Source: Alkalilimnicola sp. S0819
GTDB taxonomy: Bacteria > Pseudomonadota > Gammaproteobacteria > Nitrococcales > WHIW01
Length of the DNA: 64,000 nucleotides
Reading direction: 5' to 3'
Assembly: GCF_009295635.1 (NCBI RefSeq)
Contig: NZ_WHIW01000001.1
Span: 161,335-225,334, forward strand
In this document: positions 9,499-18,685 of the stretch, in pieces
Layout: each line of letters starts with the position of its first letter
Numbering within the stretch: position 1 is the stretch's first letter
Notes under the pieces: model-generated
What the model saw: the letters and a program-made list of their open reading frames with translations, nothing else
The model's database searches: none
What the model was told of the DNA's origin: nothing
Made by a program: the position numbers and the translations under genes

Positions 9499-9536
9499 GA
9501 CGATATTCCTGGTGGTCCTTGAGTGTTGGTGGCGGC

Positions 9537-10052
9537 TCAATCGCGCTGTTGCAGGCTGCGCTCGATGGCCTTGAGGCCGTCCAGTTGGCGCCGGAGTTCC
9601 TCGGCGCGGGCCCGGGTGGCGGCCAGCTCCGAGCGGGCGGCGCTCAGTTGCCGGTCGGCGGCCATTTCCCTGTTCTGGAGGCGCTGATGACGCAGCCAAA
9701 GGTTCTCGCCGAGCAGCGCCCAGGCGTCGGGCGTGGCCTGATCCAGGCAGGGGCGCAGCAGGCTGCGCAACCGGGCCTCGCCCGCCCGCAGCGCCTCCAT
9801 GAGCATGGCACGGCGCAGGCGCGGGGCATCGCAGCCGCCGCCCAGCGCCTCGCCGGGCTGGGCCAGGCGCCGGCGTAGTTGTTCGTCATCCATGCGCAGC
9901 ACGGCCACCTGCCAGGCGAGCAGCTCCTCCAGGCTCTGCGCCGGCCCGGCCGCGGGCGGTGGCGGTGGGGGCTCGGGCCGGAAGGGATTGTACTGGCAGC
10001 CGGCCAGCCCCAGCAGGGCCGTGAGCAGCAGCAGGCGCGCGGCGATGGTCAT
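9537..10052 (-). CDS. qseG: QseG-like outer-membrane lipoprotein
   Basis: 171 residues. The signal peptide ends in lipobox LAGC (Cys about residue 19), followed by a proline-rich linker (PEPPPPPP) and a helical domain with a C-terminal coiled coil (LAATRARAEELRRQLDGLKAIE). In enterobacteria the corresponding lipoprotein stimulates the GlrK kinase from the outer membrane. It overlaps glrK by 4 nt and precedes glrR by 38 nt. Sequence in this family is poorly conserved, so the name rests on position and lipoprotein character. Confidence 0.75.
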   Translation of the reverse strand: MTIAARLLLLTALLGLAGCQYNPFRPEPPPPPPAAGPAQSLEELLAWQVAVLRMDDEQLRRRLAQPGEALGGGCDAPRLRRAMLMEALRAGEARLRSLLRPCLDQATPDAWALLGENLWLRHQRLQNREMAADRQLSAARSELAATRARAEELRRQLDGLKAIERSLQQRD

Positions 10053-11494
10053 GGGTGATTACCTTGTGGGCGCAGGGGCAGCTCCACCCGCAGGTGGCCG
10101 CCGCCGGCTTGATCGTTGAGCACCATGATACTGCCCTGGTGGGCAAGTACATACTCGCGGGCTATGGACAGGCCCAGCCCCGAGCCACCCACGTAGCCGC
10201 TGGGGCGGGCGCTGCCCTGGCAGAAGGCGCCGAAGATCTCTTCGGCCTCCTCTTCGGGAATGCCAGGCCCTTCGTCGTAGACGTCCAGGCGTACCTGACT
10301 ACCCTGGCGGCTGAGTTCCACACGCACCTCGCCCCCGGGACGGCAGAACTTGACCGCGTTGGAGAGCAGATTGTCCACCACCGTGGCGAGCTTGTCCCGA
10401 TCGCCCCGCACGCTCATGGGCTTGAGCCGGGTGTTCAGGCGCAGCTGCTTGGTCAGGGCCGCGGGCTGATGATTGCGCAGCACCTCTTCCACCAGCCGCT
10501 GCATCTCCACCGTTTCCAGGCTGAGCGGTGGCGGCTCGCCCTGGGCGGTGCCGAAGCGCAGCAGGTCCTCGATCAGTCGCTGCAGGGCCCGGGCGTTGGA
10601 CTCGAGGATTTCGGCGATGGCCTGTTGCTGCTCGTTCAAGGGGCCCACCACCTGATCCTTCAGCAGCGCGCTGCTCTCGCGGATGGCGGTGAGGGGGGTC
10701 TTGAGCTCATGGGAGACGTGATGCAGAAAGCGGGTTTTCTGCTCTTCCAGTTCCTGCAGCCGTCCCCGCAGCCAATCCAGCCGATCGCCCAGGTACTGCA
10801 GGTCCTGGGGGCCGCGTACCCGGATGGGCAGGTCGAAGCGGCCGTCGCCCAAGCGGTGGATGGCCCGATCCACCTGGCGTATGGGTCGGGAGATGAGCAC
10901 GGTGAACAGGGCGCTGGAGGCGAGTGTCAGCGGTACCAGGGCGATGGCCAGCCACAGCAGCAGCCGCTCGAAGCCGGCGGCGCGCTTTTGCAGGGCCACC
11001 ACGTCCTGGTCCACCCGCTGGTAGGCGCCGCGCAGGATGTTGCGGCTCAGTTCGGTGAGGGCCTGGAAATCGCGCACGATATCGCCGGGGTCCGGCGGCT
11101 CGCCGCGCCCCCCCATCAGTGCCGCGCGCAATTGCTCTTCCAGATCCGCCAGGGCCTCGATGCGGGCACGCTGGCGCGCGTCGCTGGGCAGGCGGCGCAG
11201 GCTGCCCAGGGTTTCGAGGAACTGGCGGTGGTGCTCCGCGTAGACCTCCAGCAGTTCCTCGTCCTGGAGCAGCAGGTACTGCCGGGCGCTGCGTTCCATG
11301 GCGGTGATCTGCTCGCTCAGGGTGCGTCCGGCCTGGGTGGCCTGCAGGCCGGAATAGACCACCTGTTGGCTGCGCTCGGCCAGGCGCTCGATCTGCAGGC
11401 CGCCATAGGCGAGCGCCGCCATCAGCGGCAGGGCGACGATGCCGAAGCCGTAGAGGACCAGTTTGAGCAGGGATCTGGGTCGGTAGAGGGCCAT
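10049..11494 (-). CDS. glrK: Sensor histidine kinase GlrK (QseE)
   Basis: 481 residues: membrane helix 1 (about 10-30), a periplasmic helical sensor region (about 35-175), helix 2 (about 178-202) and HAMP (about 203-255). The HisKA phosphoacceptor His262 lies in HHVSHELKTPLTAIRES. The HATPase domain (about 360-480) has NLLSNAVKFC (N box), DEGPGIPEEE (G1) and GGSGLGLSIA (G2). All catalytic boxes are present, so an active kinase is expected. Its partner is GlrR, two genes downstream. Confidence 0.92.
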   Translation of the reverse strand: MALYRPRSLLKLVLYGFGIVALPLMAALAYGGLQIERLAERSQQVVYSGLQATQAGRTLSEQITAMERSARQYLLLQDEELLEVYAEHHRQFLETLGSLRRLPSDARQRARIEALADLEEQLRAALMGGRGEPPDPGDIVRDFQALTELSRNILRGAYQRVDQDVVALQKRAAGFERLLLWLAIALVPLTLASSALFTVLISRPIRQVDRAIHRLGDGRFDLPIRVRGPQDLQYLGDRLDWLRGRLQELEEQKTRFLHHVSHELKTPLTAIRESSALLKDQVVGPLNEQQQAIAEILESNARALQRLIEDLLRFGTAQGEPPPLSLETVEMQRLVEEVLRNHQPAALTKQLRLNTRLKPMSVRGDRDKLATVVDNLLSNAVKFCRPGGEVRVELSRQGSQVRLDVYDEGPGIPEEEAEEIFGAFCQGSARPSGYVGGSGLGLSIAREYVLAHQGSIMVLNDQAGGGHLRVELPLRPQGNHP

Positions 11495-11506
11495 GGGAAC
11501 CCGACA

Positions 11507-12559
11507 TCAACCCCGGGGGGTGTCGTCGAACAGGTCCGGGTCCTGCCCCTCCAGGCGCGGCGGCGGGGCCAGGCCGAAATGGGCGTAGGCGTTACGGGTG
11601 GCGACCCGCCCTCGGGCGGTGCGCATCAGATAGCCCTGCTGGATCAGGTAGGGCTCCACCACGTCTTCCAGGGTGCCGCGCTCCTCGCCCACGGCGGCGG
11701 CCAGATTGTCCACCCCCACGGGGCCGCCGTCGAACTTCTCGATGATGGTGAGCAGCAGGCGCCGGTCCTGCACGTCGAAGCCGCTGGCATCCACGTCCAG
11801 CAGCTCCATGGCGGCGCGGGCCACGTCGCCGCTGATGTGGCCGCCGGCTTTCACTTCGGCGTAATCACGCACCCGGCGCAGTAGGCGGTTGGCGATGCGT
11901 GGCGTGCCCCGGGAGCGGGAGGCGATCTCGGCGGCTCCCTGGGCGTCGGTCTCCACCGCCAGCAGGTGGGCCGAGCGCCGGACGATGCGGGTCAGTTCCT
12001 CGATGGAGTAGTACTCCAGGCGCTGGACGATGCCGAAGCGATCGCGCAGCGGCGAGGTGAGCAGCCCGGCGCGGGTGGTGGCGCCCACCAGGGTGAAGGG
12101 CGGCAGGTCCAGCTTGATGGAGCGGGCCGCGGGGCCCTCGCCGATCATGATGTCGATCTTGTAGTCCTCCATGGCCGGATAGAGGACTTCCTCGACCACC
12201 GGGCTCAGCCGGTGGATCTCGTCCACGAACAGAACGTCGTGGGCTTCCAGGTTGGTGAGCAGGGCGGCGAGATCACCCGGCTTCTCCAGCACCGGGCCGG
12301 AGGTCTGGCGCAGGTTCACGCCCATTTCGTGAGCGATGATGTGGGCCAGGGTGGTCTTGCCCAGGCCGGGCGGGCCGAAGATCAGCACGTGGTCCAGGGA
12401 TTCACCCCGGCCGCGGGCGGCGGGGATGAAGATCTCCATCTGCTCCTTCACCGCCGGCTGGCCCACGTAGTCGGCCAGGGTCTTGGGGCGGATGGCCCGG
12501 TCCACGGCGCTGTCCTCGGCGGAGGCCGAGGCGGTGATGACGCGGTCCGTGTCGATCAT
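11507..12559 (-). CDS. ruvB: Holliday junction branch migration ATPase RuvB
   Basis: 350 residues with the RuvB architecture: Walker [13 protein letters not shown], Walker [11 protein letters not shown], sensor 1 [18 protein letters not shown] with its arginine finger, and a C-terminal winged helix ([16 protein letters not shown]). RuvB hexamers drive branch migration with RuvA. The start at 12559 gives a usual-length N-terminus (MIDTDRVI). It follows ruvA by 11 nt. Confidence 0.98.
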   Translation of the reverse strand: MIDTDRVITASASAEDSAVDRAIRPKTLADYVGQPAVKEQMEIFIPAARGRGESLDHVLIFGPPGLGKTTLAHIIAHEMGVNLRQTSGPVLEKPGDLAALLTNLEAHDVLFVDEIHRLSPVVEEVLYPAMEDYKIDIMIGEGPAARSIKLDLPPFTLVGATTRAGLLTSPLRDRFGIVQRLEYYSIEELTRIVRRSAHLLAVETDAQGAAEIASRSRGTPRIANRLLRRVRDYAEVKAGGHISGDVARAAMELLDVDASGFDVQDRRLLLTIIEKFDGGPVGVDNLAAAVGEERGTLEDVVEPYLIQQGYLMRTARGRVATRNAYAHFGLAPPPRLEGQDPDLFDDTPRG

Positions 12560-12570
12560 GGCGGCTTACC

Positions 12571-13194
12571 TCAGCGCTTAAGCGCTTTCTGCAGGGCGAG
12601 GCGAATGATCTGCTCGCTGCTGTGCGCGTCTTCGGCCACATCGCGGGCGAGCCGACCGGCCTCCGCCGGTTTGTAACCGAGCGCGATCAGCGCGCTGACA
12701 GCGTCGCTCACCGGGTCGTTGGCGGCGTTCGCCGGGGCGGCCTTGCCCGGCCCCCCGGCGGCGGGGAGGCCGCCGGCCGAGGTGCTGATCAGGTCTCGGG
12801 CCCGGTCACGCATTTCGATCAGCAGCCGCTCGGCGGTCTTCTTGCCGATGCCCGGCAGGCGGGTGAGGGTGGCGCTGTCGCCCTGTTCCACGCAGGCGAC
12901 AAACTCTTCCGGGCGCATGCCCGAGAGCAGGCCTAGGGCGAGCTTGGGGCCCACGCCACTGATCCGGATCAGTGCCCGGAACAGGCTGCGCTCCAGGGTG
13001 CTGGCGAAGCCGTAGAGCACATGGGCGTCATCGCGCACGACCAGATGGGTGTGAAGCTGAACCTGCTCGCCGGTCTCGGGCAGTTCGAAGAAGCTGGACA
13101 GGGGGAGCTCCAGCTCATACCCCACGCCCTGCACGTCCAGCAGCAATTCGGGGGGCTGTTTGTCGAGTATGGTTCCGCGCAGCAGTCCTATCAT
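12571..13194 (-). CDS. ruvA: Holliday junction branch migration subunit RuvA
   Basis: 207 residues starting MIGLLRGTIL: an OB-fold N-terminal domain (1-62), two helix-hairpin-helix motifs (about 70-140, including GVGPKLALGLLSGM and LPGIGKKTAERLLIEM), a flexible linker, and C-terminal domain III (about 160-205), which touches RuvB. RuvA tetramers hold the four-way junction. It overlaps ruvC by 4 nt. Confidence 0.98.
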   Translation of the reverse strand: MIGLLRGTILDKQPPELLLDVQGVGYELELPLSSFFELPETGEQVQLHTHLVVRDDAHVLYGFASTLERSLFRALIRISGVGPKLALGLLSGMRPEEFVACVEQGDSATLTRLPGIGKKTAERLLIEMRDRARDLISTSAGGLPAAGGPGKAAPANAANDPVSDAVSALIALGYKPAEAGRLARDVAEDAHSSEQIIRLALQKALKR

Positions 13195-13703
13195 CGGCTG
13201 ACCTGTTTGGCAGTGGCCTGGCTCAGCAGGCCTTCGAGGCCTGCTCGGTGGCTGTGGCAGAGGGCGACGGCGAGCGCGTCGGAGGCGTCCTCCTGCAGCT
13301 CGCCACTGAGCTTGAGCAGCATCTTCACCATATATTGCACCTGGTCCTTGCCGGCGCGACCGCTGCCCACCACGGCCTGCTTGATCTCGCTGGGGCTGTA
13401 CTCGGCCACCGGCAAACCGCGGGCCACACAGGCACAGATGGCCGCCCCGCGAGCCTGGCCGAGCTTCAACGCCGAGCCGGGGTTGCGGTGCACGAAGACC
13501 TGCTCCACGGCCACCACGGTGGGCGGGTTGCTGTCCAGCACCACGCTGAGCTGCTCGAAGATGATGCGCAGGCGCTCCGGGAAGCTGCCCGCGCCGGTGC
13601 GGATCACACCGCTGGTGAGATATCGCGCCTGGCGGCCGTCGGCCTCGATCAAGCCGAAGCCGGTGAGCCGGGAGCCGGGGTCTATGCCCAGTATGCGCGT
13701 CAT
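13191..13703 (-). CDS. ruvC: Crossover junction endonuclease RuvC
   Basis: 170 residues beginning MTRILGIDPGSRLTGFG, which contains the first catalytic Asp (D7). The RNase H-like fold continues with VAVEQVFVHRNPGSALKLGQARG and SEIKQAVVGSGRAGKDQV. Late acidic residues lie in EDASDALAVALCH. RuvC resolves Holliday junctions with RuvAB. It lies 9 nt after yebC. Confidence 0.98.
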   Translation of the reverse strand: MTRILGIDPGSRLTGFGLIEADGRQARYLTSGVIRTGAGSFPERLRIIFEQLSVVLDSNPPTVVAVEQVFVHRNPGSALKLGQARGAAICACVARGLPVAEYSPSEIKQAVVGSGRAGKDQVQYMVKMLLKLSGELQEDASDALAVALCHSHRAGLEGLLSQATAKQVSR

Positions 13704-13712
13704 GACGCGCGC

Positions 13713-14453
13713 TCAGCCCTCGTAGGCGTCGGCGGCGAGATCGGCATTGGAGTAGACGTTCTGCACATCGTCCAGATCATCGAGCATGTCGAGCAGCCGG
13801 GCGGCTTTCTGCGCTTCCTCGCCTTCCAGGCTGACGGTGGTCTCCGGGCGCATGGTCACATCGGCGTCCGCCGGCTCCAGCCCGGCTTCCAGCAGCGCCG
13901 CTTTCACCGTCTGGAAGCCTTCCGGGGTGGTGAGCACCTCCACGGATTCGTCTTCGTTGGTGACGATATCCTCGGCGCCGGATTCCAGCGCCACTTCCAT
14001 GATGCGGTCCTCGTCGCTGCCCGGCGCGAAGGTGATCACGCCGCGCTCCTGGAACAGATAGGCCACGCAGCCGTCGGTGCCCAGGTTGCCGCCCAGCTTG
14101 CTGAAGGCGTGGCGGACCTCGCTTACCGTGCGGTTGCGGTTGTCGGTCATGCAGTCCACCAGGATGGCGATGCCGTTCGGGCCGTAGCCCTCGTAGCGCA
14201 GTTGCTCGTAGGTGATGCTCTCATCCAGCCCGCCGCCGCGCTTGATGGCGCGTTCGATGTTGTCCTTGGGCATGTTCGCGGCCAGCGCCTTGTCCACCGC
14301 CAGGCGCAGACGCGGGTTGGTCGCCGGGTCCGGGTCGCCCATGCGGGCGGCGACGGTGATTTCGCGAATCAGCTTGGTGAAGATCTTGCCGCGCTTGGCG
14401 TCCTGGGCCTTCTTCCGGTGCTGGATGTTGGCCCACTTGCTATGTCCTGCCAT
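13713..14453 (-). CDS. yebC: YebC/PmpR family protein (probable transcription/translation regulator)
   Basis: 246 residues from the ATG at 14453, where the family N-terminus [21 protein letters not shown] begins; the frame is open to 14519 but the extension is not conserved. Conserved blocks include [22 protein letters not shown] and [13 protein letters not shown]. The family binds DNA in some species, and some members relieve ribosome stalling. The yebC-ruvC-ruvA-ruvB order is widespread in gammaproteobacteria. Confidence 0.95.
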   Translation of the reverse strand: MAGHSKWANIQHRKKAQDAKRGKIFTKLIREITVAARMGDPDPATNPRLRLAVDKALAANMPKDNIERAIKRGGGLDESITYEQLRYEGYGPNGIAILVDCMTDNRNRTVSEVRHAFSKLGGNLGTDGCVAYLFQERGVITFAPGSDEDRIMEVALESGAEDIVTNEDESVEVLTTPEGFQTVKAALLEAGLEPADADVTMRPETTVSLEGEEAQKAARLLDMLDDLDDVQNVYSNADLAADAYEG

Positions 14454-14575
14454 GGCTGTGCAAACCGCCTTGTTGACTGCCTGAAAAGGAGTGCTGTGGA
14501 TTGCGCGCAAGCTTAGCATGGCGGCCTGCTGGCGGGCAGGGGGCCGAGGCGGCCTGAATAACGGCTGGAGGAGTC

Positions 14576-14598
14576 TATAAATTCAAGGTGAATATATC
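14576..14598. promoter_or_regulatory. AT-rich dyad upstream of the ABC importer operon
   Basis: TATAAATTCA-AGG-TGAATATATC is a near-perfect inverted repeat (inner arms ATTCA/TGAAT exact) in an otherwise GC-rich 296-bp gap between yebC and the solute-binding protein gene. It could be an operator for the divergent or downstream promoter. No regulator gene is adjacent. Nothing else definite was seen in this gap apart from the AGGGGAGG ribosome site at its end. Confidence 0.35.
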
Positions 14599-14749
14599 GT
14601 CAGGGTGTGCTTGGCATCGCTCCGCGCATAGCGTAATCTCCGAATGCTGCCGCGAATCGGTCCACCGCAAGAGCCGAGGCAGCGGCAAGAACTCGAAATA
14701 GTAGTGGACAACCATGTCCATCCAATAAGAAGGAAATAGGGGAGGACCT

Positions 14750-15931
14750 ATGAAACGCCTTCTACAGACCGCAGCGATTGCTGCTTCCGTGCTGGCGGCC
14801 GGTACCGCTGCCGCCGCCGATCCCATCAAAATCGCCCACGTCGCCGGTTTCACCGGTCCCCTGGAGCCTTATGCCAAGCAGCTTCAGACCGGCATGGAAA
14901 TGGGCTTCGAATACGCCACCAACGGCACCAACAAGGTGCTGGGCCGTGACATCGAAATCCTGCAGTACGACTCCCAGCTGAAGCCCGACCGCGCTCGCGC
15001 CCTGCTGGAAGAAGCGTATGGTGACGAGGACGTGACCCTGGCCGTGGGCCCCGTGGCCTCTGGTGTGGCCATCGCCTCCCTGCCCATCGCCGAGATGTAT
15101 GAAAAGATCATCATCCCGGAAGGCGTTGCCGATTCCATCACCGGCAAGGACTGGAACCGCTATGTGGTTCGCATCGGTCGCAACTCCTCCCAGGACGCGA
15201 TCTCCAACGCCGTGGCCGTGGCTGACGAAGGTGTCTGCATCGCGACCCTGGCGCAGGACTATGCCTTCGGTCGTGACGGCGTGGCCGCCTACAAGAAGGC
15301 CGCTGAAGAGCTGGGTGCGACCATCGTGCACGAAGAGTACGTGCCCACCGACGCCACCGACTTCACCGCACCGGGTCAGCGCATCATCGACGCCCTGCGC
15401 AACGATGACTGCGAAGAGCGTTATGCTTTCCTGATCTGGGCGGGCGGCGGTAACCCGCTGGCCAAGCTGGCTGATATGAACCCGGGTCGTTACGGCATCA
15501 CCCTGACCACCGGCGGCAACATCCTGCCGGCCCTGGCTGCCTACAAGGTCTCCCCGGGCATGGAAGGTGCGGGTTACTACTACTACGAGAACCCGAACAA
15601 CGACGTGAACGACTGGCTGGTCAAGGAGCACTTCAAGCGCTTCAACTCCCCGCCTGACTTCTTCACCGCCCAGGGCATGGCCCAGGCCATGGCCATCGTG
15701 GCCGCCATCGAGAAGGCCGGTGCCACTGACACCGAATCCCTGCTCGAGGCCTTCCAGGGTCTGACCTTCAACTCTCCGAAGGGTGAGCTGTACATCCGTC
15801 CGGAAGACCAGCAGACCCTGCAGCCCATGTACCACTTCAAGATCAAGGTCAAGGAAGGGGTCGATTGGGCCGTGCCGGAGCTGGTGCGTGAGATCGGCGC
15901 CGATGAGATGAATGTGCCGATCCTGAACTGA
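14750..15931 (+). CDS. ABC importer periplasmic substrate-binding protein (HAAT/branched-chain amino acid type)
   Basis: 393 residues. A signal peptide is cleaved near AAAA-DP (about residue 23), followed by a type I periplasmic binding fold (Peripla_BP_6) opening IKIAHVAGFTGPLEPYAKQ. A strong AGGGGAGG ribosome site lies about 8 nt upstream. Codon usage is more biased (GGT, CGT, AAG, CTG) than in neighbours, suggesting high expression, as expected of a binding protein. The substrate is not deducible; the family covers leucine/valine, urea, amides and other small organics. Two hairpins separate it from the transporter genes. Confidence 0.88.
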   Translation: MKRLLQTAAIAASVLAAGTAAAADPIKIAHVAGFTGPLEPYAKQLQTGMEMGFEYATNGTNKVLGRDIEILQYDSQLKPDRARALLEEAYGDEDVTLAVGPVASGVAIASLPIAEMYEKIIIPEGVADSITGKDWNRYVVRIGRNSSQDAISNAVAVADEGVCIATLAQDYAFGRDGVAAYKKAAEELGATIVHEEYVPTDATDFTAPGQRIIDALRNDDCEERYAFLIWAGGGNPLAKLADMNPGRYGITLTTGGNILPALAAYKVSPGMEGAGYYYYENPNNDVNDWLVKEHFKRFNSPPDFFTAQGMAQAMAIVAAIEKAGATDTESLLEAFQGLTFNSPKGELYIRPEDQQTLQPMYHFKIKVKEGVDWAVPELVREIGADEMNVPILN

Positions 15932-15969
15932 TCGGACGTTGCTTTCGCAACGGCAGCAATAAAAGAAAT

Positions 15970-15997
15970 GGGCGCCCGCCGATCCGGCCGGGCGCCC
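15970..15997 (+). terminator. Hairpin after the binding-protein gene (partial terminator or mRNA stabiliser)
   Basis: GGGCGCCCG and CGGGCGCCC form a 9-bp perfect stem 39 nt after the stop codon. It is followed by AACTTATAG rather than a U-run, so it probably lowers readthrough or protects the upstream mRNA rather than fully terminating. This would favour binding protein over permease. Confidence 0.5.
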
Positions 15998-16019
15998 AAC
16001 TTATAGCGAAAAGATATTG

Positions 16020-16039
16020 CCCGCCTCGCAAGGGGCGGG
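16020..16039 (+). other. Second hairpin before livG-like gene
   Basis: CCCGCC-N8-GGCGGG followed by TCGTTTAT, 37 nt before the start of the ATPase gene. With the stem at 15970-15997 it forms a two-hairpin intercistronic region. Confidence 0.4.
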
Positions 16040-16075
16040 TCGTTTATCCCTCCCTAGATATCTCAGGTGGGCAGC

Positions 16076-16867
16076 ATGTCGGAAAATCCCGTCCTCGAGA
16101 CCCAGGATCTGACTATCCGTTTCGGCGGGCATGTGGCGGTGGACAGCGTCTCGTGCAAGTTCTATCCGGGCACCCTGACCTCTATCGTTGGCCCCAACGG
16201 AGCGGGTAAGACCACGTATTTCAACCTCATCTCCGGGCAGCTCCCGGCCAGCGCCGGGCGTGTGACCTTCTACGGAGAGGACATTACCCGTTTGCCGGCC
16301 CCGGCTCGCGCCGATCGTGGTGTAGGGCGTGCCTTTCAGCTCACGAACCTGTTCCCGCAGCTCACCGTGCTGGAGAACTGCCGCCTGGCCGTGGCCTCGC
16401 GTCATGGTATTGGCCACAACTTCTGGAGCATGGCCGCCAAGCGCCGCGATCTGACCGATCGGGCCATGAGTTACCTGGAGCAGGTATCCCTGGCGAAGAA
16501 GGCCATGCAACCGGCGGCGATGCTGCCCCACGGTGACCAGCGCAAGCTGGAAGTGGGCCTGCTGCTCGCGCTGGAGCCGAAGATCTTCATGTTCGATGAG
16601 CCCACCGCGGGCATGAGCGTCGACGAAGTGCCGGTTATCCTGGACCTGATCCAGGACATCAAGAAGCAGACCGACAAGACCATCCTGCTCGTCGAGCACA
16701 AGATGGACGTGGTGCGCTCCTTGTCCGATCGGATCATCGTGCTGCACAACGGCCAGCTGGTCGCCGACGGTGAGCCGGCCGAGGTCATCGCCTCGCCGGT
16801 GGTGCAGGAAGCCTATCTGGGTGCCGCCCCCTCGGCGGCGGAAGAACAGCAAGAGACGCCGGCCTGA
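16076..16867 (+). CDS. ABC importer ATPase, LivG type
   Basis: 263 residues from the ATG at 16076, which has AGGTGG about 7 nt upstream; a GTG at 16067 is in frame but would place the ribosome site inside the gene. Walker A is GPNGAGKTTYF and Walker B is IFMFDEPTAGMS. The signature motif position reads LPHGDQRKLEVGL, the divergent LivG-type form (GDQR). The C-terminal BCA_ABC extension is present. It energises uptake together with the LivF-type protein that follows. Confidence 0.92.
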   Translation: MSENPVLETQDLTIRFGGHVAVDSVSCKFYPGTLTSIVGPNGAGKTTYFNLISGQLPASAGRVTFYGEDITRLPAPARADRGVGRAFQLTNLFPQLTVLENCRLAVASRHGIGHNFWSMAAKRRDLTDRAMSYLEQVSLAKKAMQPAAMLPHGDQRKLEVGLLLALEPKIFMFDEPTAGMSVDEVPVILDLIQDIKKQTDKTILLVEHKMDVVRSLSDRIIVLHNGQLVADGEPAEVIASPVVQEAYLGAAPSAAEEQQETPA

Positions 16868-16902
16868 GGGCCAGGCGTCCGATAGAGCGGGGAGCCTGAA
16901 TC

Positions 16903-17628
16903 ATGGCGGAGCCTTTGCTGAAACTCGACGGGGTGCAGACCCATATCGGCCATTACCACATCCTCCACGGGGTGGATCTGGTGGTGCCGCGTAACCAATT
17001 GACGATGCTGCTCGGCCGTAACGGCGCGGGCAAATCCACGACACTGCGCACCATCATGGGCCTGTATACAGCCTCGCACGGCAGCGTCACCTTCGACGGC
17101 GAGGACATCACCAAGTGGCCGACGCCGAAGATCGCCACCTCCGGCATCGCCTTCGTGCCCGAAGAGATGGGCATCTTCGGCCTGCTCACGGTGCAGGAGA
17201 ACATGGTGATCGCCGCGCGCAGCGGCCCCATGGACGAGCAGCGCCTGGAGTGGATCTTCGGGATGTTCCCGGCACTGAAGAAGTTCTGGAGCAAACCGGC
17301 GGGCAAGCTCTCCGGCGGCCAGAAGCAGATGCTGGCCATCGCGCGGGCAATCATCGAGCCGCGCAAGCTGCTGATCGTGGACGAGCCCTCCAAGGGCCTG
17401 GCGCCGGCGATCATCAACAACATCATCGAGGCGTTCAACCAGTTGAAGGAAACCGATACCACCATCCTGTTGGTGGAGCAGAACTTCAACTTCGCCAAAT
17501 CGGTGGGTGACTCGGTGGCGGTGATGGATGACGGCAAGATCATCCACAACGGCACCATGGCCGATCTGGCGTCGGACACCGAGCTGCAGACCCGTTTGCT
17601 GGGCCTGAGCCTGGACGCGCATCAGTAA
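16903..17628 (+). CDS. ABC importer ATPase, LivF type
   Basis: 241 residues. Walker A is GRNGAGKSTTLR, the signature LSGGQKQMLAIARA, Walker B LLIVDEPSKGLAP. The opening DGVQTHIGHYHILHGVDL and EEMGIFGLLTVQENM are typical of LivF-like subunits. It lies 35 nt after the LivG-type gene with GGGGAG upstream, in the same operon. Confidence 0.92.
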   Translation: MAEPLLKLDGVQTHIGHYHILHGVDLVVPRNQLTMLLGRNGAGKSTTLRTIMGLYTASHGSVTFDGEDITKWPTPKIATSGIAFVPEEMGIFGLLTVQENMVIAARSGPMDEQRLEWIFGMFPALKKFWSKPAGKLSGGQKQMLAIARAIIEPRKLLIVDEPSKGLAPAIINNIIEAFNQLKETDTTILLVEQNFNFAKSVGDSVAVMDDGKIIHNGTMADLASDTELQTRLLGLSLDAHQ

Positions 17629-17644
17629 GGGTGGGGTAACGAGC

Positions 17645-18673
17645 ATGACTGCGCAAAGCAAGACCCTGGAAAACAAGCCGTCGTTGAGCCCCGCGGAGCT
17701 CGTCGACAAGTATCCGCACTACTTCCTGCTGGCGCTGATCGCGGTGCCGGCCTTTTTCGCGATGCCGTTCAGTGCCTGGGCCACCATGACCCTCTCGGGG
17801 CTGGCCATGGGGCTGATGATCTTCATCATGTCCTCGGGCATGACGCTGACCTTCGGCCTGATGAGCGTACTGAACCTGGCCCACGGCGCCTTCATCGCGC
17901 TCGGTGCCTACGCGGCCTTCTCCATGCTGGAGAACTGGTTGCCGGGACTGTGGGAATCGACCAATTTCGGCGCCAACATGGTGGCCATCGTCGCGGCACT
18001 GGTCTTCGCCATGGTGCTGGCCGGTGTGCTGGGCTATGTGTTCGAACGGCTGATTCTCAAGCCCGTGTACGGCGACCACCTCAAGCAGATCCTGGTCACC
18101 GTGGGTGGCGGTATCGTGCTGATCGAGCTGGTGAAAGTGTTCTGGGGCCCGAACGAGTACGCCCTGGTTCGTCCCGACGCCCTGCGTGGCTCCTTCGTCT
18201 TCGGTGATGTGATCCTCGAACAGTATCGCCTGCTGGCGGTGGTGGTCGGTCTGCTGGTGTTCTGGGGGATGCTCCGGGTCATCAACAAGACCAAGGTGGG
18301 CCTGTTGATCCGCGCCGGGGTGGAGAGCACCGAGATGGTCGAGGTGCAGGGCTATCGCATCAAGCAGCTGTTCATCGCCGTGTTCGTCGCCGGTTCGGCG
18401 CTGGCCGCGGTGGGCGGCGTGATGTGGGGCATGTACCAGGAGCTGGTGGTGAGCACCATCGGGGATCACATGCTGGTCATGGTGATCATCGTCATCATCA
18501 TCGGCGGCCTCGGCTCCATCACCGGTTGCTTCTTCGGCGCCGTGCTGGTGGGGCTCCTCTACAACTACGTGGGTTACCTGTTCCCGCACTTCACCGAGTT
18601 CTCCGCCATCACCCTGATGGTACTGGTGCTGATGTGGCGGCCACAGGGACTGATCCCGGTGATCAAGGTTTAA
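17645..18673 (+). CDS. ABC importer permease, LivH type
   Basis: 342 residues with about eight or nine hydrophobic helices and the LivH-type sequence SGMTLTFGLMSVLNLAHGAFIALGAY near residues 70-95. Relative to short LivH proteins it has an extended N-terminus (about 45 residues, including a hydrophobic stretch YFLLALIAVPAFFAMPF). It forms the membrane channel with the next gene product. Confidence 0.9.
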   Translation: MTAQSKTLENKPSLSPAELVDKYPHYFLLALIAVPAFFAMPFSAWATMTLSGLAMGLMIFIMSSGMTLTFGLMSVLNLAHGAFIALGAYAAFSMLENWLPGLWESTNFGANMVAIVAALVFAMVLAGVLGYVFERLILKPVYGDHLKQILVTVGGGIVLIELVKVFWGPNEYALVRPDALRGSFVFGDVILEQYRLLAVVVGLLVFWGMLRVINKTKVGLLIRAGVESTEMVEVQGYRIKQLFIAVFVAGSALAAVGGVMWGMYQELVVSTIGDHMLVMVIIVIIIGGLGSITGCFFGAVLVGLLYNYVGYLFPHFTEFSAITLMVLVLMWRPQGLIPVIKV

Positions 18674-18685
18674 GGGGTGAGAGGC

